64,000 nucleotides of DNA from contig CAVTZF010000028.1 in the NCBI GenBank assembly GCA_963739095.1, forward strand, positions 1 through 64,000, in the 5' to 3' direction. Each line of letters starts with the position of its first letter. Positions within the stretch are counted from its first letter, which is position 1. Origin of the DNA: JACVRW01 sp963739095 (GTDB taxonomy: Bacteria; Actinomycetota; Thermoleophilia; Solirubrobacterales; Thermoleophilaceae). The position numbers were made by a program, and so were the translations under genes. Of this stretch, positions 8,024 to 16,418 are shown piece by piece. The notes under the pieces were generated by a model. The model searched no databases, had not been told where the DNA came from, and was given only the letters and a program-made list of their open reading frames with translations.

Positions 8024-8623
8024 TTACTCGAGCGCGCCCTCGAGCCGCAGCAGGAACTGCTTGCGCTCGATCCCGCCCGTGTAGCCGCCGAGCGCGCCGC
8101 CGGTGCGCAACACGCGGTGGCAGGGCACGATCACCGGCATCGGGTTGGCGCCAAGTGCGTTGCCGGCTGCGCGCACGGCCCGCGGGCTGCCGGCGCCCGT
8201 GGCGACGCTCCGGTAGGTGCCGGTGTCGCCGAAGCCGATGCGCGCTGTCGCGCGCAGGACCTTCCGGGTGAAGCCCGCGAGGTGCGACCAGTCGATCGGC
8301 GCTTCGAACTCGCGCCGGTCGCCGGCGAAGTACTGGTCGAGCTCGCGGAGGACCGGGTCGAGCCTGGCCGGCGCCTCGAGCACTCGCGGGGACACACGCG
8401 CGGCCAGCTCCTCGAGCACCTCGTCGGGAGCCTCGTTGTCGGCGTAGGCCACCCGCACGAGCCCGCGCGGGGTGGCGGCCACGACGAGCGGGCCGAGCGG
8501 AGAGTCGACCGACGTGTAGGCCACATCGACGAGCCCCGCGGCCTCGGCGGGCGCCCCCACGTCAGGCACCACGTCCGGCAGGCCCGCGGCCGCACGGCGC
8601 AGCATGGTCTCGATCTCGCTCAT
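8024..8623 (-). CDS. ogt: methylated-DNA--protein-cysteine S-methyltransferase
   Basis: This 199-residue DNA repair protein transfers the alkyl group from O6-alkylguanine to its own cysteine. The active-site motif PCHRV lies at 167-171 (acceptor C168). It is preceded by GNALGANPMPVIV and followed by GGALGGYTGGIERK, the usual helix-turn-helix and active-site loop. The N-terminal ribonuclease-like domain (about 35-105) is preceded by a roughly 30-residue extension (MSEIETMLRRAAAGLP) not usual for Ogt. Its start overlaps the stop of the ECF sigma gene by four bases, so the two proteins are coupled translationally. This suggests sigma-controlled repair of alkylation damage. Confidence 0.9.
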   Translation of the reverse strand: MSEIETMLRRAAAGLPDVVPDVGAPAEAAGLVDVAYTSVDSPLGPLVVAATPRGLVRVAYADNEAPDEVLEELAARVSPRVLEAPARLDPVLRELDQYFAGDRREFEAPIDWSHLAGFTRKVLRATARIGFGDTGTYRSVATGAGSPRAVRAAGNALGANPMPVIVPCHRVLRTGGALGGYTGGIERKQFLLRLEGALE

Positions 8624-9093
8624 TGGCTCAGCTCCCGTTTCAGTCTCTTCAGCCCTTCATGGACGTTCCGCCGCGCCGCCTCCTCCGAGGACTCGAGCAG
8701 CACCGCGAGCTCGGCGTAGGACATCCCGAGCACGCTGCGGCAGAAGACTGCCGTCCGCTGCTTCGCCGGCAGCTCCCGGACGCGCTCCCACAGCTCCGGC
8801 CGCCCGTCCAGCACGGGCGCGTCGCTCGCCAGCTCCGGTGGCTCGGCCATGGGAAACGCCCGCCGCCCGCGTGCCCGGTGGGCGTCCATCGCCTTGTTGT
8901 GGGCGATGCGCAGCAGCCAGGCGCGCAGGTTGTCCGCACGGCGCAGGCGAGGATAGGCGCGCAGCGCCGCGATCCAGGTCTCCTGGAACACGTCGTCGGC
9001 GTCGCTCGGCCCGGCGGTTGCGACCAGGTATCGATAGACGTCGACGCGGTGCTCGTCGAGAAGGGCCTGGAAGGGCGGCAGCTTCACACTCAT
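8620..9093 (-). CDS. ECF-type RNA polymerase sigma factor
   Basis: This 157-residue group IV sigma factor has region 2 (about 14-85: VDVYRYLVATAGPSDADDVF, then TWIAALRAYPRLRRADNLRA and WLLRIAHNKAMD) and region 4 (about 100-155: ELPAKQRTAVFCRSVLGMSY, then AELAVLLESSEEAARRNVHE). Instead of an anti-sigma factor, the next gene, overlapping by four bases, is the alkylguanine methyltransferase. By analogy with adaptive-response systems it may direct transcription of its own repair operon, but the activating signal is not evident. The start ATG 9093 fits the length of the family. Confidence 0.85.
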   Translation of the reverse strand: MSVKLPPFQALLDEHRVDVYRYLVATAGPSDADDVFQETWIAALRAYPRLRRADNLRAWLLRIAHNKAMDAHRARGRRAFPMAEPPELASDAPVLDGRPELWERVRELPAKQRTAVFCRSVLGMSYAELAVLLESSEEAARRNVHEGLKRLKRELSQ

Positions 9094-9124
9094 AGGAACG
9101 CTACGACCGCCCGCGCCGTGAGAT

Positions 9125-10372
9125 TCAGGAGCGTATGAAGACCGGCGCGCCCAGCGGGATCGTCTCGATCAGCCAGCGCACCTGGTTGGGGTGCGAGCGC
9201 ATGCAGCCGAGGCTCGCCGCCTGGCCGATGCTCGTGACGTCCTGCGTCGCGTGCACAGCGAGCCGGTCGCCGCCGGGCCAATCCGCCGGCAGGTTCGTCT
9301 GGTGCCCGGTGAGCGCCAGCACGCAACAGCCGTAGGGAGAGGCCGAGTTGGTCACGCGCAGCTTGTCGGTCACCGCGAAGCGTCCCTTCGGCGTCGGGTT
9401 GGTGGACCGGCCGACGGCAATCGGCAGCGTGCGCACGGTGTGGCCCTCGCGGCGCACGAACAGCCTTCGCTTGGAGAGGTCGGCGTGCAAAGACCAGGTC
9501 GTGCAGTCGAGCCGCGCATCGCGGCTGTTGAGCCAGCCCACGCGTCCGTTTGGGAGCTCCGGCGCCTGCACGGCGAGCCAGTCCCCCTCGCGCCGCACGA
9601 CGCCGAAGACTCGCGGAGATTCCCACTCGGTCTTGGCCGCGAGGCGCATCAGCGGCTTCCCGGCCGGCTTGCGCCGCAGCATGGCGGGACGCCGCACGTA
9701 GGCCGTCGTGTAACAGGAGAACTCCTGCGGCTCGGAGGGGAACGGCGCCGCCGCAGGCCCGCTCTGCTCCGGGACGAAGTGGCGCGTGCCGTCGTCCCCG
9801 GCGCCGTCGCGACTGACCGACGCCTGCCCGTCGTCCCCGAGCTCGGTGATGCCGACGAGCGCGACGGCACCGAGCAGCGCCGCCAGTCCGATGCCGAAGA
9901 GCGCGAAGGCGAGGTGCGGGATGCGGCGCTCCTTCGGCAACTCCGGCTCCGCCGCCGGCTCCTTCGCCGCGGGCGGCTCCCTGCCCTCGCGCGCGGCGAG
10001 CATCTCAAGCACCGGCTCGGTGGGGACGGGCACCACGACCGGCTCGGGCTCCTTCTCCGGCTCGGGCGCCGCCGCGCCGTCAGCGGCGAACTCCTCGCCC
10101 GCGCCCACGGGCGCGCCGGTGGCGCTCCAGATGTCGTCCTCGAGCAAGGCCTTGAGGACCGCGCCGAGGTCCTCGCCGCGCTGTATGCCGAGCTCGCCGG
10201 AAAGCCGGTCGATCGCCGCCGCCCGGCGCCGCGCGACCTCGGACGCGTCGACGTCGTACATGCGCGCGAGATCGTCGTCGGGCACGCGCCGCCGCAGGGA
10301 CAGCGCGAGCAGCTCTCGATCCCGCGAGTCCATGCGGTCGAGCGCAGAGGCGAGTTGTTCGGGACTGATCAC
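9125..10372 (-). CDS. HTH-transmembrane-SH3-L,D-transpeptidase (YkuD) fusion
   Basis: This 415-residue protein has four visible parts. Residues 1-75 resemble a sigma-70 region-4 helix-turn-helix (SRDRELLALSLRRRVPDDDL, then ARMYDVDASEVARRRAAAID). Residues 80-150 form a Pro/Glu-rich linker. One membrane helix lies at about 152-176. The outside part carries an SH3-like module (about 217-290) and a YkuD transpeptidase domain (about 300-414) with H374 and catalytic C390 in SLGCMRSHPNQVRWL. YkuD enzymes form 3-3 cross-links in peptidoglycan. The cytoplasmic HTH on the same chain suggests a membrane-tethered sensor or regulator coupled to wall cross-linking. It is probably a single-gene unit with a hairpin in its leader. 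Confidence 0.8.
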   Translation of the reverse strand: MISPEQLASALDRMDSRDRELLALSLRRRVPDDDLARMYDVDASEVARRRAAAIDRLSGELGIQRGEDLGAVLKALLEDDIWSATGAPVGAGEEFAADGAAAPEPEKEPEPVVVPVPTEPVLEMLAAREGREPPAAKEPAAEPELPKERRIPHLAFALFGIGLAALLGAVALVGITELGDDGQASVSRDGAGDDGTRHFVPEQSGPAAAPFPSEPQEFSCYTTAYVRRPAMLRRKPAGKPLMRLAAKTEWESPRVFGVVRREGDWLAVQAPELPNGRVGWLNSRDARLDCTTWSLHADLSKRRLFVRREGHTVRTLPIAVGRSTNPTPKGRFAVTDKLRVTNSASPYGCCVLALTGHQTNLPADWPGGDRLAVHATQDVTSIGQAASLGCMRSHPNQVRWLIETIPLGAPVFIRS

Positions 10373-10393
10373 GTCGGAGGGAGGGCCTCCGAC
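10373..10393 (-). promoter_or_regulatory. perfect inverted repeat in the leader of the YkuD gene
   Basis: GTCGGAGG-5 nt-CCTCCGAC sits immediately before the GTG start at 10372, with TACGCT (possible -10) just upstream. The repeat would place the purine-rich ribosome-binding segment in a stem, so it may act as a translational switch or an operator. Confidence 0.4.
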
Positions 10394-10428
10394 AAGCGTA
10401 ACGAGGCGCTCGGCCTCCTCCCGGGCCT

Positions 10429-11064
10429 TTAGTAGAGCCTCTTGGCGTAGCCCTCTTCGAGGCGCGCCGCCACCTCGGCCACGGTCACGTCCGGGGCGTC
10501 GATGTGGTCGCGGAGGATCGCCGAGGCCGACGGAAGCTCCTGCGGCCAGCTCTCCGGGTCCCAGAGGTTCGAGCGGATGAACGCCTTGGCGCAGTGGATG
10601 AAGGCCTCGTCCACCTCCAACCCGATGCCCAGCTTCGGCGTGCGCCCGTTCACGCCCATCTCAGCCAGCAGCCCCTGGTCGCGCGTGATGCAGGCCCGCC
10701 CGGCCACCCGGAGCGTCTCGCGCAGGCCGGGGATCGCGAACAGCATCGCGGCGCGGTGGTTCTCGAGCAGGTTGAGGTGCGAATCCGCGCGCCGGTTGCC
10801 GGGGTACTCGGGCACCACCAGCCGGCGCTCGTCCAGCACCTGGACGAAGCCTGGCGGGCCCCCTCGCGGTGAGGCATCGCAGTCGCCGGCGGAGTTGGCG
10901 GTGGCGAGCAGGAAGAACGGCGAACGGGCGATGAAGTCGCGGCAGTGCTCGTCGAGGTGGTCGATCTGCTTGCGCAGCGGAGGCGAGTCGTCGGCGGGCG
11001 GCGGAACGACCTCCCTGAGCTCCGCCTCGCTCTGCACGAGTTCACCGAAGGGACCCTGTGCCAT
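10429..11064 (-). CDS. PPOX-type FMN-dependent flavoprotein (MSMEG_1061-like)
   Basis: This 211-residue member of the pyridoxamine 5'-phosphate oxidase-like split-barrel superfamily contains RSPFFLLATANSAGDCDASP and, further on, VPEYPGNRRADSHLNLLENH with AMLFAIPGLRETLRV, typical of the PPOX subgroup that uses FMN or F420 to reduce small molecules. The substrate is unknown. I start at ATG 11064 because it lies six bases after a TATCGT hexamer and the conserved region follows; a longer in-frame reading to 11196 is Arg/Pro-rich. It appears to be a single-gene leaderless transcript. Confidence 0.8.
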   Translation of the reverse strand: MAQGPFGELVQSEAELREVVPPPADDSPPLRKQIDHLDEHCRDFIARSPFFLLATANSAGDCDASPRGGPPGFVQVLDERRLVVPEYPGNRRADSHLNLLENHRAAMLFAIPGLRETLRVAGRACITRDQGLLAEMGVNGRTPKLGIGLEVDEAFIHCAKAFIRSNLWDPESWPQELPSASAILRDHIDAPDVTVAEVAARLEEGYAKRLY

Positions 11065-11070
11065 GAGGCC

Positions 11071-11076
11071 ACGATA
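11071..11076 (-). promoter_or_regulatory. -10 hexamer, leaderless start of PPOX gene
   Basis: TATCGT on the minus strand ends six bases before the ATG at 11064, the spacing expected for a transcript that starts at the initiation codon. Confidence 0.4.
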
Positions 11077-11212
11077 GCCGCGCCCATCGTTTGGCCTCGG
11101 AGCGCATCGGGTACCGCTCCGCCGTTGCGTCCGGGAGACCCCCGTGGCGCCACACCATCTGGTCCGCCTGGGCCACAAGCCCGACGGGCAAGTCAATCAA
11201 AGGAGGGGAAGG

Positions 11213-12760
11213 GTGAGAAAAGCCCTTATCGCAGCGATTGCGGCGCTTGCCGTCGCGATTGTCGCTGCACCATCAGCCTCCGCCATCGACAAGGTCAACA
11301 CCGGAAAGCTCCGTAAAGGCGTGACCGTCGACGGCGTCCTCGAGCATGCGCGCGCGCTGCAGGACATCGCGATCGCGAACGAGGGAACTCGTGCTGCAAC
11401 CACACCCGGCTACGACGCGTCGGTCCAGTACGTGGCCAACCGCCTGCGGCGGGCCGGCTACCGCGTGACGCTCGATCCGTTCGACTTCCCGGGCTGGGAG
11501 CTGAACGGTCCGTCGACCTTCGCGCGGACCGATGCCGGCAATGAGGCCACCTACGTCGAGGGAACCGACTACATCGTCGCTCGGTTCTCCGGTTCCGGAG
11601 ACGTGAGCGGGCCGCTCTTCGTAGCCGGCCACACGACGGTCCCGCAGCCGCCCCCCGCGGGCAGCGGGGTCAGTGGCTGCGACCCGGCGGACTTCGCCGG
11701 CATGCCCGCGGGCGCAATCGCGCTGATCCAGCGCGGCACCTGCCCGTTCACGCAGAAGTACCAGAACGCACTGGATGCCGGGGCGGGCGCGACGCTGATC
11801 TTCAACGACGGCGTCGCGGGCACGGACGGACGTGAGGCCCCGATTCCCACGGTCGCTCCCACGACCAACGACATCCCCGCCGCGATGATCAGCAATGACA
11901 TCGGCGAGGCGCTTGCGACCCAGGCGGGAGCCACCGTGCACATCGTTGTCGACGCCACGACCACTCCCAACGAGGAGATGAACGTGATCGCCGACAGCCC
12001 GAAGGGCGACAAGGACCGCACGATCGTGGTCGGCGCGCACCTCGACTCGGTCCCCGAGGGCCCGGGCATCAACGACAACGGCTCCGGGTCGTCCGGGATC
12101 CTCGAGATCGCCGAGCAGATCGCGAAGCTGGACCAGAACCCGCGCAACCGCCTCCGCTTCGCCTTCTGGGGCGCCGAGGAGGCCGGTCTCGTGGGCTCGA
12201 CGGCCTACGTCAACGAGCAGGTCGAGAACGGCACGGACGATCAGATCGAAGCGAATCTCAACTTCGACATGATCGGCTCGCCGAACTTCGTGCGCTTCGT
12301 GTACGACGGCGACCTGTCCGACTCACCGCCGCCGCCGAGCGGCGCGCCGGCGGGCTCGGGCCAGATCGAGCAGCTGTTCAACCGCTACTTCGATCGTCAG
12401 GGCCTGGCCTATGAGCCGACCGCATTCGACGGCCGCTCCGACTACGGCCCGTTCATCACGAACGGGATCGCGGCCGGAGGCCTGTTCACGGGCGCCGAGG
12501 TGGAGAAGAGCGCCGAGCAGGAGGAAGTGTTCGGTGGGGTCACCGGGCTGCCGTTCGACCCGTGCTACCACCAGGCGTGCGACACGTTCTTCAACCTGAA
12601 CCACGAGGCGCTGGACCAGATGTCCGACGCCGCGGCTCATGCCACGTGGACGCTGGCGCGCTCGAAGAGCGCACTGACCGACGCGACGTCGGCCAAGAAG
12701 GCGAAGAAGAGCAAGCGCGGCAAGGCCTGGAAGTACAAGGGCGGCCTCGTCGTTCGCTGA
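11213..12760 (+). CDS. secreted M28-family zinc aminopeptidase with PA domain
   Basis: This 515-residue exported metallopeptidase begins at GTG 11213, behind a strong ribosome-binding site (AAAGGAGGGG). That start yields a clean signal peptide (RKALIAAIAALAVAIVAAPS, cut after ASA). A PA (protease-associated) insertion lies at about 115-240. The M28 catalytic domain shows the di-zinc ligands in order: H of VGAHLDSVPEG, D of GINDNGSGSSG, the EE pair of WGAEEAGLVGS, D of NFDMIGS and H of CYHQACD. The tail is Lys/Arg-rich (KKAKKSKRGKAWKYKGG), perhaps binding the cell envelope. It releases N-terminal amino acids from extracellular peptides and is a single-gene unit ended by a strong terminator. 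Confidence 0.9.
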   Translation: MRKALIAAIAALAVAIVAAPSASAIDKVNTGKLRKGVTVDGVLEHARALQDIAIANEGTRAATTPGYDASVQYVANRLRRAGYRVTLDPFDFPGWELNGPSTFARTDAGNEATYVEGTDYIVARFSGSGDVSGPLFVAGHTTVPQPPPAGSGVSGCDPADFAGMPAGAIALIQRGTCPFTQKYQNALDAGAGATLIFNDGVAGTDGREAPIPTVAPTTNDIPAAMISNDIGEALATQAGATVHIVVDATTTPNEEMNVIADSPKGDKDRTIVVGAHLDSVPEGPGINDNGSGSSGILEIAEQIAKLDQNPRNRLRFAFWGAEEAGLVGSTAYVNEQVENGTDDQIEANLNFDMIGSPNFVRFVYDGDLSDSPPPPSGAPAGSGQIEQLFNRYFDRQGLAYEPTAFDGRSDYGPFITNGIAAGGLFTGAEVEKSAEQEEVFGGVTGLPFDPCYHQACDTFFNLNHEALDQMSDAAAHATWTLARSKSALTDATSAKKAKKSKRGKAWKYKGGLVVR

Positions 12761-12785
12761 TCGCAGTACGACGTTCGACGTAAAG

Positions 12786-12813
12786 CGAGGGGGCGCCGCG
12801 AGGCGCCCCCTCG
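12786..12813. terminator. strong bidirectional hairpin
   Basis: A perfect 12-bp stem (CGAGGGGGCGCC / GGCGCCCCCTCG) with loop GCGA lies between the convergent M28 peptidase and lipoprotein genes, so it can end both transcripts. Confidence 0.75.
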
Positions 12814-12827
12814 TCGTTACGGGAGGG

Positions 12828-13241
12828 TCAGCGAATCTGGTCGATGCGCCAGGCGCCGTCCGACTTGACGAACGCCAGCGTGGAGACCTTGCCGGTCTGC
12901 TCCTTGACCCGCGCCGTTGCGGTCTGGCCATCGACGATCAGGCCCTGGACCTCGATCGTCTCGTCCGGCACGGCGATCTCCTGCTTGGCCTTCGACTCGC
13001 AGCTCACGCCGGCGCCGCTTGCAACGCGGGTGGCGTGGGCCGCAGTGAAGAGCTCGCGGCAGATGGTCTTGGTGTCGGCCTCGCGGCTCGCGCTCTGCAG
13101 GTCGTCGACGACAGCCGCGACGTGCTTCTCGGCGCCTTCGAACCGGTCGGCGTTGGAGTTCTCGTCGTCACCCCCGCCGCACGCTGCGAGCGACGCGACG
13201 GTGAGTGTGAGTCCGATGGTGATGATGGGGCGGATCTTCAT
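12828..13241 (-). CDS. small secreted lipoprotein, NTF2/SnoaL-like
   Basis: This 137-residue protein has a lipoprotein signal (RPIITIGLTLTVASLAACGG, lipidated Cys about residue 21) and an acidic linker. The mature domain (about 35-137: KHVAAVVDDLQSASREADTK, later TATARVKEQTGKVSTLAF) and the ending LAFVKSDGAWRIDQIR resemble the cone-shaped NTF2-like fold common in actinobacterial lipoproteins of unknown role. A ribosome-binding site (GGAGGA) precedes the ATG at 13241. It sits downstream of the collagen-like gene on the same strand, but a hairpin separates them, so it probably has its own promoter. Confidence 0.75.
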   Translation of the reverse strand: MKIRPIITIGLTLTVASLAACGGGDDENSNADRFEGAEKHVAAVVDDLQSASREADTKTICRELFTAAHATRVASGAGVSCESKAKQEIAVPDETIEVQGLIVDGQTATARVKEQTGKVSTLAFVKSDGAWRIDQIR

Positions 13242-13260
13242 CGTTCCTCCGAAAGCGGGA

Positions 13261-13286
13261 AGCGGGAGGCCCGAAGGCCTCCCGCT
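13261..13286 (-). terminator. terminator of the collagen-like gene
   Basis: A perfect 11-bp stem (AGCGGGAGGCC / GGCCTCCCGCT) with loop CGAA lies 22 bp beyond the stop of the collagen-like gene and upstream of the lipoprotein gene. Confidence 0.7.
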
Positions 13287-13308
13287 TGCTTGATTGCGTA
13301 CTTCTTGA

Positions 13309-14597
13309 TCAGGCGGTGCAGATGACCTGCGCCGTGACCGTTGCCTCGTCCTGCGTACCGGTGCCGCTGAAATCTGAGCCGGCGACCAGCGAGACCTGCC
13401 ACGTGTCGGCGTCGATGGCGCGCGACGTGCTCACGTAGAAGCGCGGGCCGCCTCCGGTGAAGCCGCCGGCACCCACGGCGATCAGCTCGCCGCCGCCAAG
13501 CACGACCTTGCCCGCCGGGCAGTCGGTCGTGTCGGTGACGACGTCGCCGGCCTGCACGTCGGTGTCAGTCACCGGCGACGTGGCCGGGATCTGGCTGTTC
13601 GAGGGGCCAGCCGGACCGGCGGGGCCCTGCGGGCCCTGCGCACCCTGCGGGCCCTGTGCACCCTGCGGACCCTGCGGGCCCTGAGCGCCGTCGGCGCCGT
13701 TTACGCCGTTCGAGCCGGGGGCACCGTCAGACCCGTTCGAGCCGGGGGCACCGTCGGCGCCGTTCGCGCCGGGGGCACCCTGGTCACCCTGGGAGCCCGG
13801 GGCACCGTCGGCACCGTTCGCGCCGTTGGCGCCGTTCGCGCCCTGGGGACCCTGCTCACCCTGCGGGCCCTGCTCACCCTGGAGGCCCTGAAGACCTTGC
13901 GGGCCCTGCTCGCCCTGGGCACCCTGCTCGCCCTGGGCACCCTGCTCGCCCTGGGCACCCTGCTCGCCCTGCGGCGCCCTGCTCACCCTGCGCACCCTGC
14001 TCACCCTGCTCACCCTGCGGGCCCTGCTCACCCTGCAGGCCCTGGAGGCCCTGCGGCCCCTGCTCGCCCTGGGCACCCTGCGGCACCCTGCTCGCCCTGC
14101 GCACCCTGCGCACCCTGCTCGCCCTGCGCACCCTGGGCGCCCTGCGCACCCTGGGCACCATCGGCGCCAGCCGCGCCCTGAGCGCCGGCTGCGCCCTGAG
14201 CGCCGGTCGCGCCCTGCGCGCCAGCTGCGCCCTGAGCACCGGTCGCGCCCTGCGCGCCAGCCGCGCCCTGAGCACCGGTCGCGCCGTTGGCGCCGGCCGG
14301 ACCCTGCGGGCCCTGAGCACCCTGCGGGCCGGTCAGGCCCTGAAGCCCCTGCGCACCCTGCGCGCCCGTCTTGCCGGCCTTGCCGGTGGGCGCCTTGAAA
14401 GAAACCTTCTTGTGGCCGCGCTTGCAGCGAGTCTTCTTGGTGACGAACTTCACCTTGCCGCTCGAGCGCTTGACGCACGCGTACAGGCGGGTGGTGCTGC
14501 TGGTGGCGGCGAACGCTTCCCCAACGCTTGGGAGCAGCGTGACACTGCACGCAACGGCAGCAATCACCGCCACGCGCAGATGGCGTGTCAGAGACAT
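13309..14597 (-). CDS. secreted collagen-like (Gly-X-Y) repeat protein, two frameshifts
   Basis: The product is a surface or secreted protein. It has a signal peptide (about 1-31), a short basic domain (LYACVKRSSGKVKFV, KTRCKRGHKKVSF), then a long collagen-like tract of Gly-X-Y units (GAQGAQGLQGLTGPQGAQ, many GEQGAQ and GANGAN triplets), and a C-terminal globular domain of about 110 residues (GKVVLGGGELIAV to VTAQVICTA). The tract is built from 9-bp DNA repeats. The span is 1,289 nt (3n+2) and the frame changes twice, near 14,080 and 13,970, each time at a 10-nt unit beginning GCGGC in place of a 9-nt unit. Repeat slippage, phase variation and assembly error are all possible. The C-terminal domain may trimerise the triple helix. 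Confidence 0.7.
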
Positions 14598-14727
14598 CGG
14601 GTCCTCCTTCGGCCTCCCGCGAGGAGACCAGATCTAGGTTGGCTACTTCAGGCCAGTCCAAGCCCTTATCGGGCGGCCAGAGGGCGACCTTGAGATCGAA
14701 TTTGCGACTGCGGTTTCGATTGCGCCT

Positions 14728-16395
14728 TCAGCCGACGCCGCCGCTGCGCCGGGAGGCCCGCAGGACCCGTACGGCGATCACCGCGGAGGCGATCGTTCCG
14801 ACGGCACCGGGAATTGAGGTACCGCGCTTGGTCAGCGGCGGCGCCTGGCGCGCCCACAGATTCGAGGCGCCGCTGAACAACGCGGCCGCGAGGATTCCGT
14901 AGACGAGCCGGTTGACGTTCCGGTCGAGGCTGTCGACGCGCAGTGGCACGTCGAGCTCACCGAGGCGCACGGCCTCGAGGATTGCCGTGAGGTCGCGGGG
15001 CACCTGCTGGACCAGCCGGTCCCAGTCGTGTGCCGTCCGGCGCGCGCGCCGCGCCAGCCGCTCGGGTGACAGCCGCTGCCGGATCAGCTCCTGCAGGTAG
15101 TCGCCGACGGCATCCTGGATGCGCAACTCCGCCCCCGCCATGGCCAGGTCGCCCTGAAGCTGTATGAGCGTCTTGCCGAGCATCGCCAGGTCGGGCGGCA
15201 TCCGCAGCCGGTGCTCGCGGACGATCCGGGTGATGTCCTCAACCGCCGCGGCGACATCCATCGACTCCGCACCCCCGGAGCCGTAGGTGGCGAGCCAGTC
15301 CGAGACGTCCAGGCGGAATGCGTCGGCGTCCAGGTGGCCGGGAGCGGTCACGAGGTCGAGCAGGCTGTCCGCGGCATCGCCGTGATCGCCCCCGGCGGCG
15401 GCGAGGATGAACGCACTCAGCCGGTCCTCGAGCGCCCGGTCGATCGTGCCGACCTCGCCCCAGTCGAGGATGCCGTAGCGCAGGCCGTCCGCGCCGTTCT
15501 CGACGAGCACGTTGCCGGGGTGCGGATCGCCGTGGAAGAGCCGGTCGCGGAAGATCATCTCGAGGAAGATCCGTGCGGCGCGCAGGGCGAAGGCGCGCCG
15601 GTCGATCGACCTGTCGGCCGCCACCTCGGCGAGCGTGCGCCCGGTGAGCCGCGTCATCGTGAGCACGCGCGGGCCCGACAGCTCCAAATAGGGCTCCGGG
15701 ATGTGCACGTCGGGCTCCGAGCTGAAATTCGCGCGCGCCTTCTGGAGCGTGCCCGCTTCGCGGGCCAGGTCGAGCTCGGCGATCACGGTCCGGCGCAGCT
15801 GCTTGACCACTCCGCGCGGGCGCCAGAGCGCCACCGACTCGTCGTGCTCCTCGACGACTGCGGCGAGCGCCTCCAGGATGTCGAAGTCCGCGGCGACGAC
15901 ATCAGCTATGCCGGCGTGCTGGACCTTGACGACGACCTCGGTGCCGTCGTGCAGCACCGCCTCGTGCGCCTGAGCCACCGAGGCCGACGCGAGCGGCTCG
16001 AAGTCGAAGCGTGAGAAGGCCTCGTCGACCGGCCTGCCGAGGTCCTCCTCCACCGTGCGGCGCACGTCCTCGGGCGGGTCCGCGGGGCACTCGGTCTGCA
16101 GCGACTTGAGCTCCGCGGCGACGTCAGGGCCGACCAGGTCGATGCGCGTGCTCAGCACCTGGCCGAGCTTGATGAAGGTCGGCCCGAGCTCCGTGAGCGC
16201 CAGTCGCAGGCGCTCGCCGTCGCTCATCGAGTCCCCCGCGTGGACCAGGTCGAGCGGTAGGAAGTCGGCCAGGCGCAGATGCACGTTGCGCGTGGTCATG
16301 TGCGCGACGCCGTAGCGGGCGAAGACGCGAAGGATCTCCTCGGCCCGGGCGCGGTGTTGGATCAGCGTGCGGGTTGGCGCGTGCGCCGAGGGCAC
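14728..16395 (-). CDS. ABC1/UbiB-family atypical protein kinase
   Basis: This 555-residue member of the ABC1/ADCK/UbiB kinase-like family has the KxGQ motif in FIKLGQVLSTR, the alanine-rich replacement of the P-loop in ASASVAQAHEA, the invariant Lys in VVVKVQH, the catalytic-loop sequence HGDPHPGNVL and metal-binding ILDWGEVG. Two hydrophobic segments near the C-terminus (about 495-545) probably anchor it in the membrane, as in UbiB. The family supports isoprenoid-quinone or lipid metabolism through ATPase activity; the substrate here is unknown. It starts at GTG 16395 behind a leaderless TAGGGT element, 23 bp from tRNA-Ser. Confidence 0.85.
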   Translation of the reverse strand: MPSAHAPTRTLIQHRARAEEILRVFARYGVAHMTTRNVHLRLADFLPLDLVHAGDSMSDGERLRLALTELGPTFIKLGQVLSTRIDLVGPDVAAELKSLQTECPADPPEDVRRTVEEDLGRPVDEAFSRFDFEPLASASVAQAHEAVLHDGTEVVVKVQHAGIADVVAADFDILEALAAVVEEHDESVALWRPRGVVKQLRRTVIAELDLAREAGTLQKARANFSSEPDVHIPEPYLELSGPRVLTMTRLTGRTLAEVAADRSIDRRAFALRAARIFLEMIFRDRLFHGDPHPGNVLVENGADGLRYGILDWGEVGTIDRALEDRLSAFILAAAGGDHGDAADSLLDLVTAPGHLDADAFRLDVSDWLATYGSGGAESMDVAAAVEDITRIVREHRLRMPPDLAMLGKTLIQLQGDLAMAGAELRIQDAVGDYLQELIRQRLSPERLARRARRTAHDWDRLVQQVPRDLTAILEAVRLGELDVPLRVDSLDRNVNRLVYGILAAALFSGASNLWARQAPPLTKRGTSIPGAVGTIASAVIAVRVLRASRRSGGVG

Positions 16396-16401
16396 GCCCG
16401 G

Positions 16402-16407
16402 ACCCTA
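16402..16407 (-). promoter_or_regulatory. -10 hexamer, leaderless start of ABC1 kinase gene
   Basis: TAGGGT on the minus strand ends six bases before the GTG at 16395. It lies in the short gap after tRNA-Ser(TGA). Confidence 0.4.
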
Positions 16408-16418
16408 GCTGGCTGGTA

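Noticed and set aside
13700..14300. The 9-bp periodic tract considered as a CRISPR array
   Set aside because: Units are contiguous, without unique spacers, and translate as Gly-X-Y collagen repeats. No cas genes are present.
13656..14693. Long plus-strand open frames opposite the collagen-like gene
   Set aside because: They are low-complexity products of the 9-bp repeats read on the wrong strand, with no signal peptide or ribosome-binding site.
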